From: an uncultured Sutterella sp.
Lineage (GTDB): Bacteria > Pseudomonadota > Gammaproteobacteria > Burkholderiales > Burkholderiaceae_F
Direction: 5' to 3'
NCBI GenBank assembly: GCA_958347955.1
Contig: CATVXH010000013.1
Coordinates: forward strand, 1 to 59,842
Length of the DNA: 59,842 nt
The translations under genes were made by a program, and so were the position numbers. Numbering within the stretch: position 1 is the first letter of the stretch; the number at the start of each line of letters is the position of its first letter. This document shows, in pieces, positions 43,896-52,800 of the stretch. Under the pieces are notes generated by a model, which was not told the origin of the DNA, did no database searches, and saw nothing but the letters and a program-made list of their open reading frames with translations.

Positions 43896-45233
43896 TCACC
43901 GCCTCTTCTTCAACAGATCCAAGAGTTTGTTGTGAATACCTCCGAAGCCCCCATTACTCATCACTAGGATCGCATCTCCGTCCTGTGCAAGATCAACCGA
44001 AACACGTGCCGTTTCATCAATTGAATGCAGCACATGAGCCTTTGCCCCCAAAGGAGCCAATGCACTCTCCACATTCCATCCCAGTTTCGGATCCGCGTAG
44101 CAAACAACCTGGTCGGCTTGCCGCAAACTTTCCGGCAGGCGACTCTTCATTGTTCCCATTTTCATTGTGTTGCTTCGCGGCTCCAAAACAGCGATGATTC
44201 TGCCGCTTGGCATTTGACTTCGAAGAGCCGCGATTGTTTCAAAAATAGCGGTCGGATGATGGGCAAAATCATCAATCACTGTGACATTGTCTTCCTTACC
44301 CCTGACTTCCATGCGTCGCTTAACACCAACGAAGTCATTCAAAGCAGCCAATGCATCCTGAGGAGCGATTCCCACATGAGTAGCGGCAGCGAGCGCGGCG
44401 CAAGCGTTCAACAAATTGTGATGGCCAGGCAACGATAGGCGTAATTGCCCAATTGACCGATCTTTATAGTAAAGCTCATTATTTTCAACATGCCAACCGC
44501 GCTCGTCGTTGAAATAATCGCATTCGCTGTACAAGCCTCTGTCCAATACACGAGCAAGCGCCTCACTTTGTCCATTCACAATCACTCTGGCGTTTTGAGC
44601 CATCGTTCTGACAAGATGATGAAATTGCGTTTCGATAGCTTGAAGATCAGGGAAGATATCCGCATGATCATATTCAAGATTATTCAGAATGGCGGTTTTT
44701 GGGCGGTAATGGACAAACTTGGACCGTTTATCGAAAAAGCAAGTGTCGTATTCATCCGCCTCGATAACAAAATATCGTGAATCGGTCAGACGGGCAGAAT
44801 GACCGAAGTTAGCGGGCACACCGCCGATCAGAAAACTGGGATTTTTTCCGCAAGCTTCTAAAATCCACGCCAAAAGAGAGCTGGTAGTTGTTTTTCCGTG
44901 TGTGCCGGCGACAGCCAGCACATGATGGGTGCGAAGCAGTGTCTCGCCCAACCATTGAGGTCCTGAGGTGTAAGGAAGCTGCTCATTTAAAATCTTCTCA
45001 AGCAACGGATTTCCCCGAGAAATAGCGTTGCCGATGACATACAGATCCGCTCCCAAACTCGTTTGATCGGAACCATAGCCCTCAATCAAATGAATCCCTG
45101 CGTCTTTGAGTTGATCACTCATTGGAGGGTAGACGTTGGCATCACAGCCAGTCACCTTAAAACCGGCCGCGCGAGCAAGCTGAGCCACTCCGCCCATAAA
45201 CGTCCCGCAGATTCCCAGAATATGAATATGCAT
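43896..45233 (-). CDS. mpl: UDP-MurNAc:L-Ala-gamma-D-Glu-meso-DAP ligase
   Basis: Murein-recycling ligase that joins recovered tripeptide to UDP-MurNAc, 445 aa. N-terminal MHIHILGICGTFMGG nucleotide motif, the ATP loop AGTHGKTTTSSL near residue 108, the Mur-ligase central motif EADEYDTCFFD near 167 and the C-terminal domain beginning near 310 (IDDFAHHPTAI, VLEPRSNTMKMG). It is shorter than MurC and lacks its extensions; the THGKTTT and FMGG motifs place it with Mpl. AmpD, which frees the peptide that Mpl reuses, is encoded at 51029-51625. First gene of the operon. Confidence 0.95.
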   Translation of the reverse strand: MHIHILGICGTFMGGVAQLARAAGFKVTGCDANVYPPMSDQLKDAGIHLIEGYGSDQTSLGADLYVIGNAISRGNPLLEKILNEQLPYTSGPQWLGETLLRTHHVLAVAGTHGKTTTSSLLAWILEACGKNPSFLIGGVPANFGHSARLTDSRYFVIEADEYDTCFFDKRSKFVHYRPKTAILNNLEYDHADIFPDLQAIETQFHHLVRTMAQNARVIVNGQSEALARVLDRGLYSECDYFNDERGWHVENNELYYKDRSIGQLRLSLPGHHNLLNACAALAAATHVGIAPQDALAALNDFVGVKRRMEVRGKEDNVTVIDDFAHHPTAIFETIAALRSQMPSGRIIAVLEPRSNTMKMGTMKSRLPESLRQADQVVCYADPKLGWNVESALAPLGAKAHVLHSIDETARVSVDLAQDGDAILVMSNGGFGGIHNKLLDLLKKRR

Positions 45234-45609
45234 AAAAAGCCAAAACCTATTGAAAAACCAGGATATTTTATAGAAAATCGTAAACTACCATCTGATAATT
45301 TGATTATTTTTTAATCATTTTATCCACCCTTTGATCACTGAAGCACACAATTACGTGATTTGTTGTTAACTGATGTCAAAATCCTGAATTTCTAACCCCC
45401 GTCCGAATGGTCGAATACATCAGGACTACCATGAATTTGTGATAATAAAATGCCTCAAAACATAAAAATTAAACGAAATTACTAGACTTTTAGTGAAAAA
45501 AGCATGAAAATGCAGTTTAAACACTGTTTTTATTCAACTTGACGCTTCCTGAAGAAACTTTCCCTAAAGACAGTGCGTCAAGCCTTCAAGTATTAAAGAG
45601 GTCTTTCAA
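45234..45609. other. Divergent region between mpl and accB with accB leader inverted repeat
   Basis: 376 bp, AT-rich, no protein gene. A TGTGATAAT extended -10-like box ends at 45446 on the plus strand. Downstream are the palindrome GTTTAAAC (45515-45522) and a perfect 8-bp inverted repeat CTTGACGC (45538-45545) / GCGTCAAG (45575-45582), which ends 27 bp before the accB start and could fold in the leader RNA. AGAGG at about 45596-45600 is the accB ribosome site. Confidence 0.55.
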
Positions 45610-46062
45610 ATGGATTTACGCAAACTGAAAACGTTAATCGACTTAGTAGCCGAAAGTGGCATTTCCGAATTGGAAGTGACAGAAGAAAACGATAAAGTGC
45701 GTATTGTCAACAAAGTGCAAACAGTGGCTGTCGCCGCTCCCGTTGCCGCCGCCCCCGTGTCCGTGGCCGCGGCCCCTGCCGCGCCTGCCGCACCTGAAGC
45801 GGCCCCTGCTCCGGAACCCGTAGTTCAAGGCACGACCGTGACCTCGCCGATGGTCGGCACTTTCTACCGCGCCCCGAACCCCGGTGCCGAACCCTTTGTC
45901 AAAGTTGGCGATCACGTTGAAGCCGGTCAAACCTTAGGCATCATTGAGGCCATGAAACTATTGAACGAAATTGAAGCGGAAACGTCCGGCACCATCAAGG
46001 AAATCTGTGTCGAAAACGCCCAACCCGTTGAATTCGGTCAACCTCTCTTTATCATTGGCTAA
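45610..46062 (+). CDS. accB: Biotin carboxyl carrier protein of acetyl-CoA carboxylase
   Basis: 150-aa carrier that holds biotin for the first step of fatty-acid synthesis. The C-terminal biotinyl domain (about 77-150) has the acceptor Lys116 in IIEAMKLLNEIEA and the thumb residues in FYRAPNPGAEPF. A GC-rich Ala/Pro/Val linker (about 38-72) joins it to the N-terminal segment that binds AccC. AccC follows 5 bp downstream. Its biotin should come from the BioBA-BioD route encoded at 22.5-25.5 kb. Confidence 0.97.
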   Translation: MDLRKLKTLIDLVAESGISELEVTEENDKVRIVNKVQTVAVAAPVAAAPVSVAAAPAAPAAPEAAPAPEPVVQGTTVTSPMVGTFYRAPNPGAEPFVKVGDHVEAGQTLGIIEAMKLLNEIEAETSGTIKEICVENAQPVEFGQPLFIIG

Positions 46063-46067
46063 GCACT

Positions 46068-47444
46068 ATGTTCGGAAAAATCTTAATCGCCAACCGCGGT
46101 GAGATCGCTCTGCGCATTCAAAGAGCCTGCCGTGAAATGAACATCAAGACAGTGGTCGTTCACTCGACGGCTGACGTGGACGCAAAGTACGTCCGTCTGG
46201 CTGACGAATCTGTTTGCATCGGCCCTGCCCCGTCTGTTGACAGTTACTTAAATATCCCCGCCATCATCAGTGCCGCAGAAGTCACCGATGCTGAAGCGAT
46301 TCATCCGGGATACGGCTTTTTGTCTGAAAATGCCGACTTCGCCGAACGAGTGGAGCGCTCCGGTTTCGCCTTTATCGGTCCACGCCCGGATTCCATTCGC
46401 ATCATGGGCGACAAGGTCTCGGCTAAAAAGGCCATGATCGAAGCTGGCGTGCCAGTGGTGCCTGGCTCTGACGGCGCTTTGCCCGATGACCCCGATGAAA
46501 TCATCCAAATCGCTCGCAAGATCGGCTACCCGGTGATTATTAAGGCCAGCGGTGGCGGCGGCGGTCGCGGCATGCGTGTGGTGCGCACCGAGGCTGCGCT
46601 CATCAACGCTGTTTCCATGACTCGTCAGGAAGCGAAAACCGCTTTTGGCAACCCGACTGTTTACATGGAAAAATTCCTGGAAAATCCCCGCCACATCGAA
46701 ATTCAAGTGCTCGCGGACAATTTCCATAACGCCATTTATTTAGGTGAGCGTGACTGCTCAATGCAACGCCGCAACCAAAAGGTGCTCGAAGAAGCCCCGG
46801 CTCCCGGAATTCCCCGCAAACTCATTGAAAAAGTCGGAGAACGCTGCGTTGAGGCCTGCAAACGTATCGGTTACCGTGGCGCCGGCACATTTGAGTTCCT
46901 GTACGAAAACGATCAGTTTTATTTCATTGAAATGAATACCCGTATCCAGGTGGAACACCCGGTAACGGAACTGATCACTGGTGTGGATTTAGTCCGCGAA
47001 CAAATTCGCGTTGCCTACGGTGAGCGCCTTAACTACAAACAACGTGATATTCAAATCAGAGGCCATGCCATTGAATGCCGCATCAACGCCGAAGATCCAT
47101 TCACTTTTATCCCCAGCCCGGGACGAGTGACGGCTTGGCATACTCCCGGCGGTCCCGGTATCCGTTTTGACAGCCATGTTTACTCCGGTTATTTTGTGCC
47201 TCCCTATTACGATTCCATGATCGGCAAACTCATCGCTTACGGCAATGACCGTGAAACTGCCATTGCACGCATGAAGATTGCCCTGTCTGAAATGGTAGTA
47301 TCAGGCATTAAGACCAATTTGCCCTTACACCGTGAATTGATGATGGATGAAAAGTTCCGACAAGGGGGCGCCAGTATCCATTACCTTGAAGAACGGTTGA
47401 AGGATTTGCAAAAACAACGCACAACTCACGAGGACAACCTCTAA
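46068..47444 (+). CDS. accC: Biotin carboxylase subunit of acetyl-CoA carboxylase
   Basis: ATP-grasp enzyme, 458 aa, that carboxylates biotin on AccB. N-terminal FGKILIANRGEIALR, the ATP-binding glycine loop KASGGGGGRGMRVV near residue 158, ERDCSMQRRNQK near 232 and FIEMNTRIQVEHPVTE near 286, all as in E. coli AccC. Length is normal. accB-accC-prmA run with gaps of 5 and 1 bases. Confidence 0.98.
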   Translation: MFGKILIANRGEIALRIQRACREMNIKTVVVHSTADVDAKYVRLADESVCIGPAPSVDSYLNIPAIISAAEVTDAEAIHPGYGFLSENADFAERVERSGFAFIGPRPDSIRIMGDKVSAKKAMIEAGVPVVPGSDGALPDDPDEIIQIARKIGYPVIIKASGGGGGRGMRVVRTEAALINAVSMTRQEAKTAFGNPTVYMEKFLENPRHIEIQVLADNFHNAIYLGERDCSMQRRNQKVLEEAPAPGIPRKLIEKVGERCVEACKRIGYRGAGTFEFLYENDQFYFIEMNTRIQVEHPVTELITGVDLVREQIRVAYGERLNYKQRDIQIRGHAIECRINAEDPFTFIPSPGRVTAWHTPGGPGIRFDSHVYSGYFVPPYYDSMIGKLIAYGNDRETAIARMKIALSEMVVSGIKTNLPLHRELMMDEKFRQGGASIHYLEERLKDLQKQRTTHEDNL

Positions 47445-47445
47445 G

Positions 47446-48345
47446 ATGCGTGAGATCACTTTACTTGTGAATGACCGAGAAGCTGAAGTTTTGGGCGATG
47501 CCCTGATGGACGCCGGTGCGCTTTCTGTCAGCATCGAAGACGCCGATGCTGACACCCCCGACGAACAACCGCTTTACGGTGAACCCGGACTTGAGCCCAC
47601 TAAACTTGCCTGGAAGAATTCCTTTCTAAAGGTGTTGGTGGAGGATGACTTCGATTACGGTTTAGATGTGGCAATTGCGGTCAAAGCTTTGAATATCAAA
47701 GAGCCGCAAATCATTAGTGATAAACCGGTTGAAAATGCCGATTGGGTGAGAATCACTCAAGCGCAGTTCCAGCCTGTTCGAGTCTCAGACCGCCTCTGGA
47801 TTGTGCCGACATGGCATGAACCGCCGGCCGGTGACACCGCCATCAACATCCGTTTGGACCCTGGCGTGGCATTCGGCACAGGCAGTCATCCGACCACACA
47901 TCTTTGTCTGCAGTGGCTCGACGCGAACATTCAAAAGGGACAAACCGTTTTGGATTATGGTTGCGGTACAGGGATCCTTGCCATAGCCGCCAAAAAGATC
48001 GGAGCGGGCGATGTGTTGGGGACGGATATAGACCCTCAAGCTGTGGAAGCGGCCGTTGACAACGCCAACGCAAACAACGCCCCCGCTCGATTCGTGCTAC
48101 CTGAAGACATGCCTGAAGGCACCTTTGACGTCGTGGTTGCCAATATCCTTTCCAACCCGTTGAAATTTTTGGCGCCCGCACTTTTAGCCCGTGTAAAACC
48201 ACAAGGTCACTTAGTACTGTCCGGTGTGTTGGCTCGCCAGGCTCAAGAGGTTATCGATGTTTATCGTGAACACGATCCTTCCGTAAAACTTTCCGTATGG
48301 AAAGAAAGTGAGGGTTGGGTTTGTATCGCAGGCTCCAAAGAGTAA
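47446..48345 (+). CDS. prmA: Ribosomal protein L11 methyltransferase
   Basis: SAM-dependent enzyme that trimethylates L11, 299 aa. An N-terminal L11-recognition domain (about 1-60) precedes the methyltransferase domain: LDPGVAFGTGSHPTT near residue 140, SAM loop VLDYGCGTGILAIAA near 170 and the catalytic region VVANILSNPL near 229. It starts one base after the accC stop, the standard betaproteobacterial accBC-prmA order. Confidence 0.96.
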   Translation: MREITLLVNDREAEVLGDALMDAGALSVSIEDADADTPDEQPLYGEPGLEPTKLAWKNSFLKVLVEDDFDYGLDVAIAVKALNIKEPQIISDKPVENADWVRITQAQFQPVRVSDRLWIVPTWHEPPAGDTAINIRLDPGVAFGTGSHPTTHLCLQWLDANIQKGQTVLDYGCGTGILAIAAKKIGAGDVLGTDIDPQAVEAAVDNANANNAPARFVLPEDMPEGTFDVVVANILSNPLKFLAPALLARVKPQGHLVLSGVLARQAQEVIDVYREHDPSVKLSVWKESEGWVCIAGSKE

Positions 48346-48370
48346 CTCAGTAGCCGGTTTTACCGCAAGG

Positions 48371-48399
48371 CCACCTCGTCGGTCGAGGTGGTCTTTTTT
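48371..48399 (+). terminator. Terminator of the accB-accC-prmA operon
   Basis: Stem CCACCTCG (48371-48378) / CGAGGTGG (48384-48391), loop of 5 nt, then TCTTTTTT. Confidence 0.9.
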
Positions 48400-48539
48400 A
48401 TTAGTGAAAAAAAACATCCATTCTTTCGTGTTAATTTAAACATCCGCACGCCTTTTCCAGTATGATGATTCACCGTTAAAGATGATTGCGGAATCAACTT
48501 TTCACTTCCGCCTTGAAAAACAAATTAAGTGATCGGATT

Positions 48540-49505
48540 ATGACGGTTTACATAACTCGCTGTCCCGCTTGCCAACAAGCATTCAAAATTACAGAAAAAA
48601 TTCTTCAGGCAAAAAACGGCAAAGTTCGTTGTGGCTTTTGCCAAAACGTATTTAACGCCCGAGAACACCTCTACAAATCTATTGATCTGGAGGGGAGCTT
48701 GAGTCGAATTGAACGAGAAGCCGAGATTGAGAGCCAAGGCATAGCCAGCATGAAATCCCTTGCCGATCAATTAAAGGGTTTCGATTCCGTGGACGATAAC
48801 CAAGGGCTGGTGAGTGTGCGAAGCGAATCACGAAATGGTCCCGAAAGATTGGATATCATCAATGGAGGCTCTAACATAAGTGTCATCACCCACCCGGCTG
48901 TCTCCGCTGGTCACACCGATGAGATCTCTGAAGAAGACGATGATGAGGATGATCAATCTTACGAAGAAGAACAGCCCCGCCGGTCCTCAAAAACTTGGCT
49001 TTGGGCAATTGTCGCCGGAGTTGCAATCATTGCGATTGTTCTGAAAGTTATGGCCGCCAATCAAAATGCCATTTTGCAGAAAATCCCTCAAGCTGAACCT
49101 CTTTTCGGTGTTCTTTGTGAAAAAATCACTTGCGAACCGAGGCAATCCATCACTCCTTTAGACGCTCCCGTTAAATCGGAAAGCATGCCCCAAACTCAAT
49201 CTGACTCAAAGAACTCGGTAGCCGTCGTTTCTCACACTTTGCAGCAGATTGAAGGAAACCGATATGCGATTTCCGTCGTCTTGGAAAACAACTCCGTTGA
49301 AAATCTGGCTTATCCGATGCTCACGGTGGTGCTTAAAGGAGAAAAAGAAGATATCATCACGCGGCGCCGTGTCAGTCCCAATGAATACTTGACTGATCCC
49401 AAGCAAACGCTCGCTCCCAAAACCCAGCAGACCGTTTCAATCGCTTTTGATATGAACGACGGCGACCCTGCTTCACTATCGGTAGAAATTGAACCCATTT
49501 TATAG
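48540..49505 (+). CDS. Zinc-ribbon and DUF3426 membrane protein
   Basis: 321-aa single-pass protein. The N-terminal MJ0042-type zinc ribbon has CPACQQAF and CGFCQNVF (two CxxC pairs, about residues 8-40). An acidic stretch (EEDDDEDDQSYEEE near 140) precedes one membrane helix (about 159-178, LWAIVAGVAIIAIVLKVMA), then a beta-rich periplasmic DUF3426 domain to the end. Function unknown; the family regularly follows prmA in betaproteobacteria. Start: ATG at 48540 places the zinc ribbon at the N-terminus; an upstream TTG at 48486 is less likely. The prmA terminator means that it probably has its own promoter. Confidence 0.85.
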   Translation: MTVYITRCPACQQAFKITEKILQAKNGKVRCGFCQNVFNAREHLYKSIDLEGSLSRIEREAEIESQGIASMKSLADQLKGFDSVDDNQGLVSVRSESRNGPERLDIINGGSNISVITHPAVSAGHTDEISEEDDDEDDQSYEEEQPRRSSKTWLWAIVAGVAIIAIVLKVMAANQNAILQKIPQAEPLFGVLCEKITCEPRQSITPLDAPVKSESMPQTQSDSKNSVAVVSHTLQQIEGNRYAISVVLENNSVENLAYPMLTVVLKGEKEDIITRRRVSPNEYLTDPKQTLAPKTQQTVSIAFDMNDGDPASLSVEIEPIL

Positions 49506-49529
49506 TTTAAAAACGAGAGACTTTTCCTT

Positions 49530-50468
49530 ATGAGCGTCTTTATTTCGGGTTCCGTCGCTTATGACACAATATTAAGATTCAACGGTGTCTTTGCCGATCA
49601 TCTGATTGAGAAAAGTCTTGAACACATTAACTTAACCTTCCAAACCCCATCGATGGTTAGACATTTCGGGGGATGCGCGGCAAACATTGCTTACAGCCTA
49701 AAAGCCGCCGGAGGTGAGCCGCTCATAGTGACAACTGTTGGCAAAGATGCCGGAGAATATTTAAATCATCTCCAAAATTTAGGCATCCGAACCGATGCAA
49801 TCAAAATTATCGATTCTGCCTTTACCCCGCAAGCTTTTATTACCACGGACAATTTAGGCAATCAAATAACAGCCTTCCATGAGGGAGCCATGGCTCAGGC
49901 TGACAAGGCGCTTCCAGACGAGGATGAACATTTAACATTCGGCATTGTCACTCCGACAGCCACCGCGGTCATGATGGCGCATACTCGCTATCTCAACGAA
50001 CACCGTGTCCCTGTGATTTGGGATATGGGACAGGCAAGTGCGTACCTGACGGCCAACGATATCGAATGGTTTATTGAGCACGTCGATATTCTGACGCTCT
50101 CCAGTTACGAGTGGGATGTTCTGAACGAAAAAACCGGTTTAAGCCGCGAAAATGTAGCCGCGAAATTGCAAGCTCTTATTATCACCGAAGGCGCCGATGG
50201 TTCGACGCTTTATAACAACGGACAAAAGACGCACTTTAGTGCGTTACATGTTGAAGGTCCGGCTTACCCTGTTGGATGTGGGGACGCTTTCAGAGGCGGT
50301 CTATTGCGCGCTTTAAGTTTAGGCTGGGACTGGAATGATGCCATGAATCTGGCTTCGCTGATGGGAGCTGTCAAAGCTAAATGTCCTCAAGCTCAAGGCT
50401 ATCCTGAGGGCAAGAAGGAAATTGCGCGCCTCTATGAGCGCGCATTCGGTAAGACGATAGTTCTCTAA
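49530..50468 (+). CDS. PfkB-family carbohydrate/nucleoside kinase (adenosine kinase-like)
   Basis: 312-aa sugar or nucleoside kinase. N-terminal FISGSVAYDTI and GGCAANIAYSL near residue 50, and the C-terminal catalytic signature PVGCGDAFRGGLLRAL near 248 with the base Asp. The motif has Cys where most ribokinases have Ala (GAGD). This type is often named adenosine kinase in betaproteobacteria; ribokinase or fructokinase activity remains possible. It follows the DUF3426 gene by 24 bp and is convergent with yggT, with 3 bp between stops. Confidence 0.82.
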   Translation: MSVFISGSVAYDTILRFNGVFADHLIEKSLEHINLTFQTPSMVRHFGGCAANIAYSLKAAGGEPLIVTTVGKDAGEYLNHLQNLGIRTDAIKIIDSAFTPQAFITTDNLGNQITAFHEGAMAQADKALPDEDEHLTFGIVTPTATAVMMAHTRYLNEHRVPVIWDMGQASAYLTANDIEWFIEHVDILTLSSYEWDVLNEKTGLSRENVAAKLQALIITEGADGSTLYNNGQKTHFSALHVEGPAYPVGCGDAFRGGLLRALSLGWDWNDAMNLASLMGAVKAKCPQAQGYPEGKKEIARLYERAFGKTIVL

Positions 50469-50471
50469 CTC

Positions 50472-51032
50472 TCAGAACCAAGCGCTCACAAAATATCCTT
50501 GAGACAAAGGCGTTACCCAATACAGCAGAGCGTTCACGATCAGGAAAATCACGATTGGCGAGAAATCAAAACCTCCTAAGCGAGGCATTCGATTAGAGAT
50601 CGGCCCCAGAATGGGGTTCATCAGTCGCCACACCATGCCGTAAGCGGGCGATGTGGGTTGAAGCCATGACAGGATTACAAAGATAATTGTCCCCCAAAGG
50701 ATCAATTCAAGTACCCATCTCAACAACAAAAATACCGCGCAAACCGGTACCCCCAACCAGCTCAATGGCAATCCGGTCACTTGCCGCGTCACAACTGCAA
50801 CAACCGCGGCCATGATAAAAGCTGAAATAACGGAGGCCCATTCCCAACGTCTGCCAGGTTTGACAAGCCGGGAAACCGGAACCACCAGCCAGTTAGTTCC
50901 AAACCATGCCAAGCGAGCCACAGGATCAAAAATCGATAAACGTTGATAAAAAATATATGTTCTAAGAATCAGCAGACAACCGATGAAAGTTGTCACCATA
51001 TTGAAAAGAAAAGCAATAAAACTGGCCATCAT
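50472..51032 (-). CDS. yggT: YggT-family inner-membrane protein
   Basis: 186 aa, hydrophobic, with the YggT pattern in two halves: LRTYIFYQRLS...PVARLAWFGTNWLVVPVSRLVKP in the first and WLQPTSPAYGMVWRLMNPILGPISNRMPR in the second. The family may act in osmotic tolerance or envelope shaping; its role is not firm. Two adjacent ATGs (51032 and 51029) overlap the ampD stop. Last gene of the ccsA-PP0621-ampD-yggT operon. Confidence 0.9.
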   Translation of the reverse strand: MMASFIAFLFNMVTTFIGCLLILRTYIFYQRLSIFDPVARLAWFGTNWLVVPVSRLVKPGRRWEWASVISAFIMAAVVAVVTRQVTGLPLSWLGVPVCAVFLLLRWVLELILWGTIIFVILSWLQPTSPAYGMVWRLMNPILGPISNRMPRLGGFDFSPIVIFLIVNALLYWVTPLSQGYFVSAWF

Positions 51033-51625
51033 TTTTTATTAACCGTTTGAATAGTCGAGTATTGTAGCTTTTTTGCAATATCAGCATCCGCGAAAATACG
51101 TTGCCAATCGAAATACGGGCCAGGATCGGTTTTCCGATCCGGAGCTATGTCACTGTGCCCGGTTATATAAGCCAACTTCGGCTCGCCAACAATCAACGTC
51201 TTTAATAACCGGGTTAAAGACTCATACTGTGCGCTTTCAAATGCCACAAAGTCCGATCCCTCCATCTCTATCCCAATGGAGAAATCATTGCAGCGACTGA
51301 GTCCTCGGAATTGAGATTTGCCAGCATGCCAGGCTCGTTTTCTTGTGCTGACAAACTGAAAAATCCGTCCCTGTCGATCAATGAAAAAATGTGAAGAAAC
51401 TTTAAGTCCACGCAAAGATTCGAAACCAGGGATCTCCGTCTCAAGTAGGTCGCCGTTAAAAAGAGCTTGCACATACCCCAAACCGAATACCCCGGCAGGC
51501 AGAGAAATATTGTGCATCACAATGAGTTCAGTTGGATGATCAGTCTCCCGTTCATCAAAAAAAGGGCTTGGCAGGCAAACGGCTCCGTCGCCATGAAGCC
51601 AACCGCTTTTATCGAGCCTCATCAT
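51029..51625 (-). CDS. ampD: 1,6-anhydro-N-acetylmuramyl-L-alanine amidase
   Basis: Cytoplasmic zinc amidase of murein recycling, 198 aa; it releases the peptide that Mpl reuses. Zinc ligands: His38 (VMHNISLP), a His in GHSDIAP near residue 157 and Asp in KTDPGPYFDW near 167. SSHFFIDRQGRIFQFV and WHAGKSQFRG are family motifs. The start overlaps the PP0621-family stop (ATGA). Confidence 0.95.
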   Translation of the reverse strand: MMRLDKSGWLHGDGAVCLPSPFFDERETDHPTELIVMHNISLPAGVFGLGYVQALFNGDLLETEIPGFESLRGLKVSSHFFIDRQGRIFQFVSTRKRAWHAGKSQFRGLSRCNDFSIGIEMEGSDFVAFESAQYESLTRLLKTLIVGEPKLAYITGHSDIAPDRKTDPGPYFDWQRIFADADIAKKLQYSTIQTVNKK

Positions 51626-51861
51626 GATCTGGAAGCTTGAGCCTTATCGGCGCAGTCCTGACTGCAATACGTTGTGCCGTTAACCCAAACACCATCGACT
51701 TCCGCGAAATAAACACCGCAGACGGGGCACTTCACCATCTTCTTGGATTCAGGAAGCTTATGCTCAGATTCCTCACGACGAATGCGCGCGGAGCGTTTTT
51801 TCTGCCACAGAACAAACAGCAATACCCCAAGAAGCACCCAAAAAAGTAACTTTCCCAGCAT
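51622..51861 (-). CDS. PP0621-family small zinc-finger membrane protein
   Basis: 79 aa. One N-terminal membrane helix (LGKLLFWVLLGVLLFVLW) and a C-terminal zinc site, CPVCGVYF ... YCSQDC (two CxxC/CxxxC pairs). The family is found beside ampD and ccsA in many Burkholderiales; function unknown. It lies 9 bp after ccsA. Confidence 0.85.
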   Translation of the reverse strand: MLGKLLFWVLLGVLLFVLWQKKRSARIRREESEHKLPESKKMVKCPVCGVYFAEVDGVWVNGTTYCSQDCADKAQASRS

Positions 51862-51870
51862 GACCGAACC

Positions 51871-52689
51871 CTATGCCAACACGTCCAGAACAAAACGATA
51901 GGCAAAAAACGCAATCACCTGAAGGGCAACAGCAACCCAAAAGATTGTAAGAGCCTTGCGGCTTCGCCAGCCCAACAACCGGCGTCCCAAAAGCAAAACA
52001 CCGAAAACAGCCCAACTTAAAATTGTTAAAACCGTTTTATGATCAAACGTTAAAAGCGCATCCAAATAATGAACAGTCGAAGTCATCCCGGCCAAAATGG
52101 TCAACGTCAGAGTCACAAAACAAGCCAAAATGACACGAAAGAGAATGCGCTCCATCGTCATAAGGTTAGGCATGGAGGCAACAATGCCTTCGGGCTCGTC
52201 AAGAGCTTGATGATTTTTCAATCGGGTATTCAGAATGCTCATCAGTACCGCTTGCACCACGCTCATTAACATAAAGCTGTAGGCCAAAAGTCCCAGAGCG
52301 ATGTGGATTTTAAAGCCGAAGGTTGATCCGACTATGGGAGTGGCTTCAGACGGAAAAATCAACGGACTCCAAATGCCGAGTCCTGCGACAATCAAGACGA
52401 TTCCGTAGAGCGCATGCACTCTTGAGTAAAGAGCGCCAAAAAATAAAATCAATGTGCTGAAAAAGCACATTGCGGAAACTGAAGTCCCAAAATCAATCTG
52501 GATAGTTTCGGGAGCGCAAAAAATTGTCGACTGGAGAACCCAAAAATGAGCCACAATCGCCGCCGCGATAACCGGCAATGACCAAACCGGAGCCTGATCA
52601 CCCCGTTTTTTAAAAGTGCTGACAATTTTTCCGCCAACAATCAGATAAAAAATTGATGCAACACCGTACAATATGATGTTTAAATCCAT
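51871..52689 (-). CDS. CcsA/YpjD-like membrane protein
   Basis: 272 aa with eight hydrophobic segments of the cytochrome c assembly (CcsA/CcmC) superfamily. It resembles E. coli YpjD, which also lies divergent from ffh; a role in cytochrome c maturation or heme handling is not proven for that branch. The haem-binding WGxWWxWD box of true CcsA is not seen. FGFKIHIALGLLAYSFM keeps a His in the expected helix. First gene of the operon with PP0621, ampD and yggT. Confidence 0.82.
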   Translation of the reverse strand: MDLNIILYGVASIFYLIVGGKIVSTFKKRGDQAPVWSLPVIAAAIVAHFWVLQSTIFCAPETIQIDFGTSVSAMCFFSTLILFFGALYSRVHALYGIVLIVAGLGIWSPLIFPSEATPIVGSTFGFKIHIALGLLAYSFMLMSVVQAVLMSILNTRLKNHQALDEPEGIVASMPNLMTMERILFRVILACFVTLTLTILAGMTSTVHYLDALLTFDHKTVLTILSWAVFGVLLLGRRLLGWRSRKALTIFWVAVALQVIAFFAYRFVLDVLA

Positions 52690-52754
52690 TTGATGAGCTC
52701 ACCTATTCTGCACTGCTTACGCCATGCGTTTTGACAGTGTCTCATTTTAAGGGA

Positions 52755-52782
52755 TTGGGCCATCAAAGTTGTGCACTAATAT
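52755..52782 (+). promoter_or_regulatory. Possible ffh promoter
   Basis: TTGGGC (52755-52760) and TAATAT (52777-52782) with a 16-bp spacer, 18 bp before the ffh start. A TTGACA at 52734-52739 lies further upstream without a matching -10. Confidence 0.35.
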
Positions 52783-52800
52783 CTATTTATTTGAAACGAA

